Shown: positions 35,623 through 47,292 of the stretch, piece after piece
Numbering within the stretch: the first letter of the stretch is position 1
Layout: the number at the start of each line of letters is the position of its first letter
Translations under genes and position numbers: made by a program
From: Humulus lupulus
Taxonomy: Eukaryota; Streptophyta; Magnoliopsida; Rosales; Cannabaceae
Length of the DNA: 64,000 nucleotides
NCBI RefSeq assembly: GCF_963169125.1
Contig: NC_084798.1
Location: 173,009,980-173,073,979 of the forward strand
Direction: 5' to 3'
The notes under the pieces: generated by a model
What the model was told of the DNA's origin: nothing
What the model saw: only the letters and a program-made list of their open reading frames with translations
Databases searched by the model: none

Positions 35623-35665
35623 GAATTTTGTAGATCAGTGAATGATCAACTTCAAGGGTTAAAGG
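35623..35665 (+). pseudogene. Cyclin H remnant, exon E
   Basis: Follows an AG acceptor and ends G|gtgag. It reads EFCRSVNDQLQGLKG, continuing directly from exon D in phase, as in cyclin H. Confidence 0.78.
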
Positions 35666-36459
35666 GTGAGCCCCAACATTGCTTTGACTGTTATATGTCT
35701 ATGTTAATTATACTGCTCTTTGATCCTTGCAGACATGATAACTTTTTTTTTAATTATTTATGTTCAAATAGCATTCTTTTAATGTGTTTAGTTGTTACTT
35801 GCTTATAACTGTGGCATGGGAGGTGTTTATGCATGAAGTAGTTTTACTTCCAATGTGTTTAAAATTGTGTGAGGCACTATTGATGTTTAATGTTGTTTAT
35901 TTGCCTTTCATCAATAGGCACTAACATTCATGTGTTCCATCTCACTATTGATGTTTTGATCAAGTTTTTTCTGTCACGTACTTATATGTTTTGTTTTTAA
36001 TGTATATTAGGTTACTAAGGCATTGTGAGTACAAATGTAAGTTCAAAGAATGTTTCGTGACCATATGGGAGGCTATATCAAAGAAAGAAATAAGCAATTT
36101 CATCCATGTTTTTTTTCGTATTCTTATTAAATTAAATTTATGTAACAATATATATCAATTAGGTATATTAACCAACAATATACTATTTGGATAGATGTGT
36201 ATATATACACATGTATATTATAAATTTTAAATTTCTATTTAATTTAATAAATTTAAGTATTTTGTTGTATTTAAATTTCATGTTAAAGTAATTTTAAAAT
36301 TATTTATCTATTATTAAAATAAATATATTTAATTACAAAAATAAATAAATTAATTAATTTTTGCTGCCAAATTATATAGTAGCTAATTGTATTTTATGTC
36401 ATTATTATTTAATTATTTTATATCATTTTGCTGCCAAAAATTGGTAGTAAAATAGTTTT
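35666..36459. other. AT-rich DNA right of cyclin H remnant
   Basis: Likely the continuing decayed cyclin H gene or its flank. I could not recognise later exons. The stretch 36010-36110 is open on both strands for about 60 codons but matches nothing I know. Confidence 0.5.
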
Positions 36460-36708
36460 ATTGGACAAAAGCTTTTAATTATTTTGCTACTGGATTAATG
36501 AAGTTTCGCTACCAAAAGATTGGTAGTAAAAATTGGACAAAGACTACCAAAACATTTGGTAGCTAAATACTTTTAACGACGGGTAGCTAAATACAATTGG
36601 TACCAACTCACTACCAAAAAACTTGGTAGCAAAAAATGTATTTGCTACTAAAAATATATAATTTACTACCAAATTTATAGAAGGTAAAAGTTGATTGTTT
36701 TGTAGTGA
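36460..36708 (-). mobile_element. One end of a CACTA (En/Spm-type) element
   Basis: Read on the minus strand from 36708 the sequence starts CACTACAAAACAATCAACT, a CACTA terminal signature. Dense subterminal repeats follow: TTTGGTAGT/TTGGTAGC words and their complements (ggtagtaaa, ctaccaaa) about ten times in 230 bp. The copia frame breaks exactly at the CACTA terminus. I could not find the other end of the element. Confidence 0.65.
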
Positions 36709-37774
36709 TAGCATACATCAGACTTCCAACTGCAGATGCGTAAGGAACTTTTCTCATTGCATCTTCTTCTTCAGGAGTCTGGGGAGACTGCTTCTTTGAA
36801 AGATGAATTCCATGGCAGGACGGTAAACGTTCTTTCTTGGAATTTGTCATTGAGAAACATTCAAGCACTTTATTTATGTAAGCTATTTGAGATAGAGCTA
36901 AGAGTCTGCTTTTTCTATCCCTGATGATCTGGATACCTAGAACATAACTTGCTTCACTCAAATCTTTCATCTAGAATTGAGTGCTCAGTCAATTCTTCAC
37001 ATCTGATAATTTCTTAACATTGTTTCCAATGAGTAAGATATCATCTACATAAAGAACCAGGAATACCACTACTTGATTTGCCTTCAGTTAGTTAACACAA
37101 GGTTCGTCAATATTTTGTTCAAAGCCATAGGTTTTGATTATTTCATCAAACTTAAGGTTCCAGGAACGAGAAGCTTGCTTAAGTCCATAAATAGACCTAT
37201 TCAACTTGCAAACTTTTCTTTCTTCTCTAGCTACTTTAAATTCTTCTGGCTGATCCATATAAATGACTTCATCAAGCTTTCCACTAAGAAAGGATGTCTT
37301 GGCATCCATTTTCCAGATCTCATAGTTGAGAGCAGCTGCTATGGATAGGAGGATGCAAATGGACTTGAGCACGGCTACCGGACTAAAAGTTTCCTCATAG
37401 TCCACGCCTTCTCTTTGGGTATAACCCTTTGCCACTAATTCAATATTTCCATGAACACCTCATTTCTTCTTGTAGATCCACTTGCACCCAATGGCCCTAA
37501 AGTCACTAGGTGCTTCCACAAGGTCCCAAACGGAATTTGAGTACATGGACTCCATTTCCTGTTTCATGGCTTCGAGCCATAGTTCCTTTTCAGGGCTAGC
37601 CATTTCCTGTTTTAAAGACAACGGATCATCATCACTAGTGTCACCAACAACCATATTGGCTTCACCATCCAAACCAAAGCAAACTGGATTCCTTGAAACC
37701 CTCCCACTACGACGAGGCTCTGTGACTGTTTGCTCAGGAACAGTGGTACTATCTTCATTTAAATCGACTTGCAT
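36709..37774 (-). pseudogene. Reverse transcriptase of the copia element (truncated)
   Basis: The minus-strand frames begin with a Ser/Arg-rich linker (RRSGRVSRNP) and the W-x-A-M-x-x-E block (ELWLEAMKQEMESM). They continue through [41 protein letters not shown] and [12 protein letters not shown] to LYVDDILLIGN (catalytic YVDD, near 37040), then SYVLGIQIIRD and VPYASAVGSLMYA. Stops occur near 37460, 37088 and 36970. The sequence is cut at 36708 by a CACTA terminus, so RNase H is absent. Confidence 0.88.
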
Positions 37775-37843
37775 CGGTTGGACATGAAGAGTGGGAATTT
37801 CATCATCAACTCGTGTTGAAGACGATGTAACATTGGTTGTAGT

Positions 37844-38471
37844 CTATTCTTTAACCATCTCCTCTAAAACTACTTTGCTGCGTGGTTTGAAGTATTGGAC
37901 ATAGTCATTTTTCAGAAAAGTAGCATTTGTAGAAGTAAACACTTTCTTTTCTGAATGACTACAGAAAAGTCCACCCCGGATACCTTTAGGATAGCCAACA
38001 AACATGCAAACTTCAGTTCGTGGTTCTAGCTTTCCTTCCTTTTTCCTCAGAACGTGGGCAGGACACCCCCATATTCTATAATGGCATAAACTAGGTTCAC
38101 GACCATTCCAACGTTCTAAAGGTGTTTTGGGGATTGATTTAGATGGCACGACATTGAGAATGTCGTTCGCGGTTTCAATTACATGTCCCCAGAACGAAGT
38201 TGGTAGAGTTGAGTATCTAAGCATGCATCTTTCCAAAAATGTTCTATTTCGGCGTTCCACTACACCATTTTGTTGCGGAGTACCCGGGGCAGTAAGTTGT
38301 GATAAAATCCCAAGTTCAGTTAAATGATCTTGGAACTGCATATCCAAATATTATCCACCCCTATCAGTTCGCAAGATCTTTAACGTTTTACCTAATTGGT
38401 ATCGAGCCATAGATAATAATTCCTGAAACTTTGAAAATGTTTTTGATTTCCTATGCATTAGGTAAAGACAT
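37844..38471 (-). pseudogene. Integrase of the copia element (partial)
   Basis: From DDYSRYS (split by the nested LTR), the frame continues through YLMHRKSKTFSKFQ and ILRTDRGG (second catalytic Asp) to TPQQNGVVERRNRT (catalytic Glu). The downstream conserved block of the form WGHVIETANDILNVVPSK follows, then WNGREPS, WGCPAHV and VGYPKG. A TAA near 38350 interrupts the frame, replacing the usual GEY after TDRGG. It ends at a stop at 37844 after VLEEMVKE. The N-terminal zinc domain is deleted. Confidence 0.85.
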
Positions 38472-38474
38472 GAG

Positions 38475-39428
38475 TGTTGACCACGGTTTTGGCCAATGAC
38501 AAGTAGACGTCAAAACTACAATGAACCTTCAAGAGAAAAATACGACACAGATAATTTTATAGTGGTTCAGCCTCAATTTATTGGTAATAGTCTAATCCAC
38601 TTGGAGTTGTGATATATATTCTACACTTAAGATCAGATGAACTTGAGCCAACTGAGTTTCTTAAGTGTAAGTAGAAAAATACATAGTTTCTCTCTCTAAA
38701 CTCTCTTAGAAAATGCCCCAAGAATACCCCAAATAACAGTCCCAAAGTCTCCGAACTAGAGAATTTTTCTCCGTCTAAAAAGATCAGATCCCCAAAATGA
38801 TGCCATGAGCCATTTATTTATAGGCTCATGGATCGTACATTAGATATTCCCTTTGACCGGGTCCTTTCTGTTACTCTCACAATATTTTGTTAATAATAAT
38901 ATCTAAAATACAACAATATGCAATTCTTTGGGATAATATGAGAGATTTCCGCGCAGGTTTGACCGATTCTAGTTGAAGCCGTTACTGGGATCTCTTGCGT
39001 AGCAATGATCTGTTTAGTCGGTCCACATCATACCCAAGGAAAACTGGAGGGCCAAAACACTTCACTGGTCGGCCAAACCCTCACTGGTCGGCCAAACACC
39101 TGTCTGGTCAGCCAAACACCTGATTGGTCGGACAAGCACCTGACTGGTCTAACATGGCACATCTCTGGTCTAACATGGCACATCTCTGGTCTAGCATGAC
39201 ACTTCTCTAGTCTAGCATGACACATCTCTGGTCTAGCATGACACTTGACTGGTCAGTCAAAAATCTATACCGGTCGGACAGAAATTCTATCAGACCGGTC
39301 AGATCACTTTATCATAACTCCGAAGAGCCAACACATTTATTGACTATTAATGTGCCATTTACTGACCATGCATTGCCACTTGTCACTTCTGATTGCCACG
39401 TCATCGAACTGAAATTTTGGGGATAACA
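38475..39428 (-). mobile_element. Solo LTR (TGTTAT...GTCAACA group), target repeat atgag
   Basis: Flanked by atgag (38470-38474 and 39429-39433). On the minus strand it starts TGTTATCCCCAAAATTTC and ends GTGGTCAACA. It shares the 3' half (ctgaaccactataaaat, tctcttgaaggtt) with the LTRs of the Tat-lineage element and with the solo LTR at 793. A TATAAATA box lies at plus 38817-38824. It is inserted within the copia integrase frame. Confidence 0.93.
39050..39300. repeat. Tandem GGTCGGCC/GACCGGTC array in solo LTR
   Basis: About ten short units of 20-24 bp containing 'ctggtcggccaaacac' or 'ctggtctarcatggcac', followed by two ACCGGTC words. It occupies the same U3 position as the CCTAGG and TCCGATCGGA arrays of related LTRs. 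Confidence 0.8.
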
Positions 39429-39576
39429 ATGAGTATCTAGAGTAATCGTCATGCTTTCGTTATCAGTCTTTTGACGTTTATTGGTCCTAGATTTAGCTAC
39501 TTTGAATAAATCATTGTTAAGAGTGAGGGGTTCATTAGGTCACAGAATATAAAGCCCATTTTCCAAACATGAAATA
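39429..39576 (-). pseudogene. Fragment of copia GAG-pre-integrase region
   Basis: Between the two nested solo LTRs, minus-strand codons read ENGLYIL, then a stop, then PNEPLTLNNDLFKVAKSRTNKRQ, and jump directly to DDYSRYS of integrase. The zinc-binding motif and first catalytic Asp of integrase are therefore deleted (roughly 100 or more residues). Confidence 0.65.
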
Positions 39577-40696
39577 TGTTAGGAAAATATTGTTTTGCCT
39601 CAATGGAAATGATTATAATATTACAACTCTATGCAATAATATTACAAGTAAATATAGATTGATTAAATAAGGTTACAACTCTATAACTGAAAATACAAAT
39701 AAACTAAAGAAAGGAAGAGGATGATGATGAAGAAGAGAATAGTGAGAATACAACTCTAAGCAAAAGATTACAAGTAAAATAAAGTGTTTAGACCAAATGA
39801 AAAGATTACAACTCGTAAACAAAATATACAAGTAAATAGAACAAGAGAATAAGAAGAAAAGCAATAGAATAAAAAGAAGAACAGAAACACAATCAAACTC
39901 TCACTTACACAACCTAAGTGAAGAGGATTGGGGATCACCAACTTGAACAAGGTTTAAAACCTTTGTCCAAAAGCTTATTTCCCCCTAACTCAAGCACTAA
40001 GGGATCTCTCTCAGATATTGGAAAAGCTTTCTGGAATTATCAAGCCTCAAGGTGTTTCTAGCCAAGTGCTCTTGTGGATAGAAAAGTTGTGTCTTACAAG
40101 TGAGCTATAGGCTCCTATTTATAGAGTTTAGAGACACCATTTGAATTTCAAATTCCACCAACTCTCATGGCTGTTACCAATGTTTAATTGGATTAATATG
40201 GAATTAAAAAAGAGATTTGGGAGTTATTTGGGTTTTTTGAGCCGTTCAACAAATATTGAAAAAACTGAAAATTGGTCAGTTTTTTGGCCTGTGGCCGCGG
40301 CCAGAGACAATGGTGGCCGCGGCCACTGGTCTCTGTCCCACAGGCCGCGGCCACTGACCAATTTCAGCACAAAAAATTGTGCTATTTTTCCAAACGGTTC
40401 CAAACCCTCCCAAATGATTTTGTAACTCCCAAAACACATTATTGGGGTTAAAATCATATCTCTAACAACCATATCACATATGGTTTTATGAAATTCATCT
40501 CAATATTGTGTAACAACAATTTTACACAATAAAGGGTAATATTTGGAAGTTACAAATTTGTAACACCAAATATGTTACATTATTTGGATATATCTCATAT
40601 ATCTAAATATTGTAACTCTCTATTATATGTTACAATATGTGACACACTTTGTCACATTTATTTAATCTAAAACATTATATTATAAATAATATAACA
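39577..40696 (-). mobile_element. Solo LTR of a copia family, target repeat aaata
   Basis: The unit starts tgttaggaaaatat and ends aataatataaca, flanked by aaata at 39572-39576 and 40697-40701. It is the reverse-oriented homologue of the solo LTR at 48667-49795. On the minus strand it ends TTTTCCTAACA like the host copia's own LTR, so the two are related. A TATA-like ctataaatag lies at plus about 40117-40126 in complement. GGCCGCGGCC words cluster at 40285-40360. Confidence 0.93.
40283..40362. repeat. GGCCGCGGCC palindrome cluster
   Basis: Three copies of (t)ggccgcggcca within about 80 bp of otherwise AT-rich LTR. Outer words (ggtcag / ctgacc, ggcctgtgg / ccacaggcc) are also inverted, so the block could fold as a long hairpin. 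Confidence 0.8.
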
Positions 40697-41015
40697 AAAT
40701 ACACAATTGTGATCCATTGAAGGAAATAGATATATTAGAACTTGTAAAAGTCATAACAAATTGTTTTAATTGCAACATGGAAATTGAAATTAAATTTCTA
40801 CTAAAATCCAGAATAAAAAATACATCATTTAAAATGAAGTATTTATTTCCGAACTTCAGACGAGCTTTTCCTCTAGCTTGGACCGCAACGAACGCTATGT
40901 TCCCAACTCTAAGTTTTAAGCCGCCTTCGTCCACTTCCTCCCACGATTCAAGAAGCTGTAAAGAGTTGCAAACAAGGTTGGTAGTTGCAGAATCAATAAT
41001 CCAAACTGATTTATC
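40697..41015 (-). pseudogene. Protease and GAG-pre-integrase start of the copia element
   Basis: On the minus strand the frame reads WIIDSATTNLVCNSLQLLES, the copia protease active-site block with DSGAT changed to DSATT. It continues through ARLKFGNKYFILNDVFFI and RNLISISMLQLKQF, the conserved downstream blocks. It is cut at 40697 by a nested solo LTR. The loss of the active-site Gly, with the other breaks, argues against function. Confidence 0.75.
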
Positions 41016-41080
41016 ATTCTCTCAAACACATGTTTATAAGATAAATGAACTATAATCATTACCTTTGTTGTTTGTCTTGT

Positions 41081-41882
41081 TTATCCCCTTAAACGTCTGT
41101 GCATTTGGTTATGCACTCGTCTTTGCAGCCTTTGCAGGCTTGGGGTTGTTGTTTTGTCCACCTTTCCTCTTGTTTCCAGCTTTCTAAGACGAAGCTTGGT
41201 TAGCTTCAGCCTTAGTTGGATCAACAACAGTAGTGGTAGTTGTATTCTTTTCTTCTGCCTTACTTGGTCCACCCATTATAGACTCAAAAGTCTGAAGCTC
41301 ATTCATGAGCTGCGTCAGACCATAGTTGAGTTTATTCAACACATAGTTGGTGGTGAACGACAGGAAAGCTGGAGAGAGATTGTTGAGGATTAAGCCAACT
41401 TGAGTTTCCTCATATACTGTTGCTCCATGCAGTTCAGCTTCCTGAAAGTAGTTTGTCATTTTGATTAGATGATCGCAGACATGTTGAGAAGGTGCCATCC
41501 GAGCATTGGCATATTTCTTGGTGGCCTCAAAACGAGTCTGCGCTGACTTGGCACCAAATATGTCTTAGAGCTTATCCATGACTTCGTAGGTCGTCTCGAT
41601 GTTCTCCATCTTTGTCTTGAGAGTGTCGACCATATTAGTCAACATGTAGTACTGCGCCTTATTGTTAGCTGCCTGCCAACGCTCATACTTATCCCCCACA
41701 GACTTGGTAGGTCCTTCAGCTGGAACTTCTGGGGATTCCTCAGTCATGACGAATTCGGAGTTGTCACCAATCAACTCTATGTTGATATTCTGCTTCCACT
41801 TAAGGAAGTTTTCTCCAGTGAGTTTCTCCATCGAAAGTTGAGAAAGGATGGGAGTAGACACAACCATACTTAAAACTACCAA
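41081..41882 (-). pseudogene. gag of the copia element (broken)
   Basis: Frames on the minus strand encode a copia gag: KLTGENFLKWKQNINIELIG near the start, then ERWQAANNKAQYYMLTNM, and later VGLILNNLSPAFLSF. These are conserved blocks of the UBN2-type gag family. An in-frame TAA falls near 41565 after VMDKL and another stop follows the alanine/threonine-rich tail near 41185. The usual CCHC knuckle is not readable. It starts at ATG 41882 (MVVLSMVVSTPILSQLSMEKL), although the second Met in front of EKLTGENF may be the real start. Confidence 0.8.
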
Positions 41883-44200
41883 TTATCAATAAAATAGAAA
41901 TCGATCACATTTGCTCAATAAAACTCCTATTCACACACATTTCAAGAAATAGCACAACATATACCAAAATATGTAAGATATGAGAAAAAATACAAAAATA
42001 ATCATATCTCTATTTCTTTAGGTTTTTAACCAATCGATGATATTCTTGTCCCAGTTGGCGAGAGTAAAAAATACCACTAGTTAAATAAAGTTGTAAACTT
42101 ATTTAATAATGGACGTCATTATTAACAACCTATTATTCGATCAAAATAAGAAAACAAAATCTCTTATTTTATGAGCTAGACCCACGGTTTCGATAATCAA
42201 TAGATTTAGTTCTAATAGTCACCGTAGGGGTGAGTCTAGTAGAATTTGACTTATAATTATCTATCTTTCGAAATCTAACCTTGTCAAAATAACTAATGAA
42301 CACCTTCTATAAGGGAACGAATCAAAGCGTCTCGAGGCCCCATTAAGCTATTGACGTTGTTAAACCAACAATGAAGATCGAATATAATTCTTAAAATAAG
42401 CTCACTATAAATTAAAAATAGTATTTTTATTATTTATTTTTAGAAAATTAATGACTATGGTTCTCCAAAAAATTGAAAAGATTAAATTTTTAAAACTAAA
42501 GTCCTATAATTTCCTATTAATTCTAAAGTGTCACATTGAAACAAATTCAATTAATTTAGAATTGATTTGTTGCTAATCAATATTTATGTTCAACTAATAT
42601 AATGAACCTATACAATTCAGTCCAACTGAAGTAAATGGGCCTTAACAATTGGACTTGTATGGAGGAGGGCAGGGTCCAGTATGTCGTTCCCACTACAAAG
42701 GCCCTCATACTTCCATACAATGTCCAAAAGACAAGAATTTAAACCTTCGTTTTATTAATTGTTATTAATTGATTAGACCCACTATAGTCATGCAAAGCAA
42801 ATGAGTCTTCACAAGTGGAACCGCTTACAAGAGATGAATTTAAATTTTATATTTTCTAATGGGCCCAAATAAAACCTATCATTTTATGAATATTTTATTT
42901 GGCAAAATCCATATATCTAGCAAACATATGGGCTACTATATGCATCTAAGCCCAATTCCAAAAATACTACATATAGTGCAAACAAACATTTTATAATTGG
43001 ATGAGCCTAATCATGTTTCTATATGAGCAAGTCTTTGAATTTATGCAAAAATACCACAATTTTTTTCATTTGCAAAAATACCACAAGTAATTATCTAGAA
43101 TTTAACAAAAATTCGAATGAATTAAATTTTTATAAAAAGTAAGTCAATTTAAATGAAATTTATCAACAATTAATAATAGTTAATTTAAATTTCATTTATC
43201 AACAATCAATTTGGTTTAGGTTAATTTGAAAAATATAAATTTAATTTAAATATGATTTATCAACAATTAACCAAAGTTAGTTTAAATCTCATTTATTAAA
43301 AAATATTTTATTAATTGGTTTGAAAAACGTGATATTTTTAAAAATCTAAGCAGTTATAAATTTTTAAAACAAATATCATCTGCTGTTTTTGAAAAAATAT
43401 CGTAAACAGGTAAACAATTTCAAATATCTATAAAAATATCTAGTTAACAAATTTTCAAATTTCAAATAATTTGAATATTAGAATTTATATAATAATCAGA
43501 TATTATTATTTTCAAATATCAGATTTAAAAAAAATTCTAGTATTAAAAAATATCTGAATACTTAGTTCTAATATTTTAACATATTAAAATATTTAAAATT
43601 AATTAGTTAACCTATTTTTAAATTTGAATTTGAATCTTAGTAGAAAATATCTATTTTTAAAAGATCAAACAACAAAAATATCATATTTCAAAAATGATAT
43701 TTTTAAATAATAAAAAATATATGATATTTTTGTATTAACGTATTAAAAATATATTCAAAAATTAAATTTTAAGAAAAAGAACTAACGCAGGTCGCGGCTA
43801 GTGAAAGTGGGTGGTCGCGGCCACGGGACGATTTTGGGCACTTTTCGTACACTGGCCGTGGCCAGAGGTTTATGGTGGCCGCGACCACTAGCTGTTGTTA
43901 CCCAGGCCGCGGGCAGTGAAAACTGGTGGGCGCAGGCACTATTTGAGAAAAAAAAATGATAAATTTTGTGTAATTTTTCAAGTAAAAATGTTTTTTAAAT
44001 AATTTTTACAATGATTTACAACAAATAAAGCATTTATATAAAAATTATTAGCAAAGAAAACACAACAAAATAACTCAAATATGCTAATGATCACATAAAA
44101 TTCAATATGCATCATAAAAAACATGAAATCAACCCAGTTACTCAACACATCAAATAACTCAATTTTACCATGTTCATGCATGAAAATAAAGATTACCAAA
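41883..44200 (-). other. Long non-coding leader of the copia element
   Basis: About 2.3 kb separates the primer site from the gag start. It has no open frame of note. It holds a GC island with GGCCGCGGCC-like words (43787-43940) and a segment (42600-42850) that is homologous to the leader of the gypsy element at 50935-51175. Confidence 0.65.
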
Positions 44201-44213
44201 GGCTCTGATGTCA
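44201..44213 (-). other. Primer-binding site of the copia element (tRNA-iMet-like)
   Basis: The reverse complement is TGACATCAGAGCC, two differences from the initiator-Met site TGGTATCAGAGCC, immediately after the LTR end. Confidence 0.7.
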
Positions 44214-44215
44214 GT

Positions 44216-46067
44216 TGTTAGGAAAACTTATACATGATCTTTATTTATTTTAATGTAGATCTAATATTAAATAAATTAATATGAGACAACCTAGAACATG
44301 TTTCTAAAAATAAATTCAAAGAGAAATAATGATAAAAATACATACATTATACGCAGCGGAATAATGGTCATTCCTTCAGTTTCTCTAACTTTTGTATCCT
44401 TTCTGTCGTAGAATATTACCAAGAAACTGAACCAATCTTTAATTTTCTTCATAGCCTTCCAAAGTATCCTTAGAATCACCTAGACTAAAGTAGGCAATTC
44501 TCAACACATGAGATAGATACAAAGAGAAGAAGAGAAAAAAACAATAAGACTTATAAAATGACTTATGTTTAGAGAAAATCTAAAACCCATCAGAAACTTA
44601 TATTTCAGAAATCTGTTTTGACTTATGATTTCAACTCACTCTTAGCATTCCTTTTATAGACTTAATTAGGTCATTTATTTAATTAAAAAATCAATTAAAT
44701 AATAGCCAATTAATAGCCCTAGGTCGAAATTATCATGGGCTTTAGGCCCGTGAAATTTCTCATTTGATTATCAGCCCATTTTGACTTAAAATCAAGGCAT
44801 GTATTATTTTCTATTGATTTAATTAATTAAATAATTATTTAAATTTTTTATCAAATTAATTATTTATAATTTGTACCTTGATTTAAAATTATTTATTAAT
44901 TTAGATACCAATTTATTTTAATTAATAAATCTGCCATAATTTCTCTTTTCTTCTCTAAATTGTATAACTCTGTGAAACTATCCAAAATTGACCTGGTCAA
45001 CTTTGGTAATTCTAATTAAATAAATTAATTGAGACTATCTAGATGATTTTATCCAAGGTACAGTGGGGACCATGGGCCTATGAAATCAAGCTCCAATAAG
45101 TTATCATAAATCTAACAAATAAATTTACTAACTTATTAATTCCTCGTAATTCCACTAAAGACTCGGAATTGCACTCTTGATTTCATAGAACGTTCTATAA
45201 GCAATATAGATACGTTATTAATTATCCATTGTTACAACCATAATTGTCACTCAATCCTCTATCGACGGTTTACAATGAGATGAGACTAAAATATCATTTT
45301 ACCCATCATTGTATTCTATCTTTAAAACACTTAGTTCATTGTAAATGATATTTCAGTAAACTAATATTAATTACTGAAATGAGATCTCTATCATTTAATA
45401 CCTTGGACCAAACTAAAAGGAAACCATTGTTTCACTTCTTCATCAGAAGTTATAGATGTTCATATCTATGATTAACACTCCCACTCAATTATACTACCGA
45501 GTTCCCAAGATATAAGTATGGGCTAGTCCATAGGGTAAGCTGGTAACGAACAAGAATAACTCAAATAATACAATCAGTTAGAATACTAACCACTCAGAAT
45601 TGAGATTGAATTGACCTATGGTCAACTATATGATATGACTAGAATAGATAATAACGGTATGTTTACTTATCCTATCAACTGTCAATATCGGTCTAGTCCG
45701 ATGTAACAAATACATTCGATCTTATCTACTTTACTAATGTTCTGGAATAAACATAACACTATGATGTGTAAGTAGAACATATCGTAGATTGGCGAGTCAG
45801 TGTAAATCATGTGCATTGACTAATCTTAGAACTAACTTATTTTGAACATATAATCATATTTATATTCCACTATGATTACGTCACTATAAATACGATTAGC
45901 TATATGCTCGGGATTTAATAGAAGTTTATATTAAACAAATAATCATTAAAATAAAACATGTGAGCAAAGTGATTGACCAAGTCAAAAAAATGATTTCTAT
46001 TCTTTTATTGATAATAAATGAGATTACAAAGAAATTTGAGTTCTAATTAGGGCATAAAACTCCAACA
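44216..46067 (-). repeat. 5' LTR of the copia element
   Basis: On the minus strand it starts TGTTGGAGTTTTATGCCC and ends AAGTTTTCCTAACA, followed at once by a primer-binding site. Length is 1852 bp. A CTATAAAAGG promoter-like box lies at plus coordinates about 44652-44662. The partner LTR is absent from the window. Confidence 0.75.
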
Positions 46068-47155
46068 ATTTTTAGCACTATGCTCCAATGCACAATTATA
46101 AAAGTTGATGCAAAAATCAATATTTTATTGATGCTCATTTGATATTTATTGAAAATATACAAAAAGTAATAGTTTTTCTTTAAATTTTATTGTTAATAGT
46201 TAAATATAATAATAAAATAATGAGGTGAAATGTCTAGCATTTAACGGTGATTATAAAAAATAATACTAAAATAATAAAAATCTCATAAAAGTAAACAAAA
46301 AAATGTAGCATTTATGGTGATGCAAAATATACATCATGCTATATTATGTGTCAAATTTGGCACAACTTTTAGTATGTACTAAATTTGGCACTGCTTTTGA
46401 CACACTATTAGAGCAACTTTTTTTTATAAAGTGAGCTATTTTTTAGCAATGCATCATCGATTTGACACTCCATTAAAGATGCTCTTAACTTTTACCTTTA
46501 CGACTCTCCAAATGTAGAGAGGCTCACTGGCTAGCTAAACGATATTTTATTATTATTTCATCATCATTATTAATATTTTATAATTATTTTAATAAAATGT
46601 ATATTTATGTAACCAAAGTGTAATTTATAAAAAAATATTAAATTATTCAATAATTAACTATAATAGAGAGTATGATTGGAGATGTTAAATAAAAAGTGGC
46701 TCCAAAAATAGCTTAAAGCTATTTTAGCTCAAAATTTAACTTAAAAAATAAAGATCGTGGTTGGAGTTGCTCTTAGAACTAAAATTAATAGAAGTCACAC
46801 AGCTCAGTAACGAGGATAGTTTGGGGAAATTTTTAACAACGTGTAAAGTTTAGAAGACGCGATTTGAAAGTGATAATAATTCGAAAGAAAAAATCCTATT
46901 TATTCTTGAATTTATATTGTTAGGTTTATAATTAAATGCACATTATGTGCAAAAGTCAGTACTTTACAAAAGTTGTATCATGGTGTAAATAGTCCAGTGT
47001 TTTTTTTTTTGGGAAATAATCTAATGTTAAATATAAGTGGTTTTGTTAAAGGATTGAAAAAAAAAATTAATGTTGGGCAACGCACTACTTTGTTAGAGAA
47101 AAATAATTGTGTAATGCAGAATAGGTTGGGAAATTTTTGTGGTTAAATGAATATT
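46068..47155. other. AT-rich DNA with weak MITE-like features
   Basis: No gene seen. Words such as ctccaatgcac / ctccattaaagatgctctt (46081, 46472) and the 'gttggagttgctctta' at 46763 resemble ends of plant MITEs, but I could not define complete elements. Confidence 0.4.
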
Positions 47156-47292
47156 TTGCTCATCCCTAATAATTATATTCAAGAATAATTATCCAATCAA
47201 ATTATAACTGACCGATCCAATTACAATCGACCACCAAAAATTGGATATCCAATTATGATTGGATTGGATCGGATCAGATTTTCAAGATCCAA
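47156..47292. repeat. GGATCGGAT-rich sequence, left part
   Basis: Repeated gatccaat/attggat/ggatcggat words in both orientations. The same style continues at 62109-62560 on the far side of the gypsy insertion, so the two parts were once joined. Confidence 0.6.

Larger units (their letters stand above)
18084..35665 (+). pseudogene. Decayed cyclin H gene, split by LTR retrotransposons
   Basis: Five exon-like fragments in collinear order match plant cyclin H, the regulatory partner of the CDK-activating kinase that also works with TFIIH. They read KYKAAN (18084-18136), YGATLMDVDES (20215-20270), AVTLIYFKR (34983 on), FDFIFYTPYLSVEGFIND (35408-35488) and EFCRSVNDQLQGLKG (35623-35665). They correspond to cyclin H blocks near the N-terminus, the first cyclin-box helix (ATALIYFKRF) and the second box (VYAPYRSVEGF). 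Several exons keep AG/GT borders, so it is a duplicated, non-processed copy. A 2-nt insertion shifts exon A, a stop follows exon B, the central cyclin-box exon is missing and the C-terminus is not found. A solo LTR (18165) and a 14.4-kb element (20364) lie in its introns. Identification is from memory of the family. Confidence 0.78.
36709..46067 (-). mobile_element. Degraded, truncated Ty1/copia element with two nested solo LTRs
   Basis: On the minus strand the order is 5' LTR (46067-44216), primer site, long leader, gag (41882 on), protease (about 41,000), part of integrase (to 37844) and reverse transcriptase (37774-36709). It then ends at a CACTA terminus inside the RT/RNase H region, so RNase H and the 3' LTR are missing. 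Two solo LTRs (38475-39428 and 39577-40696) are inserted in the coding region. Many stops and an internal deletion show that it is dead. Confidence 0.85.

Noticed and set aside
35991..36194. 67-codon frame as a further cyclin H exon or transposase piece
   Set aside because: I could not match it to cyclin H C-terminal blocks or to a CACTA transposase.
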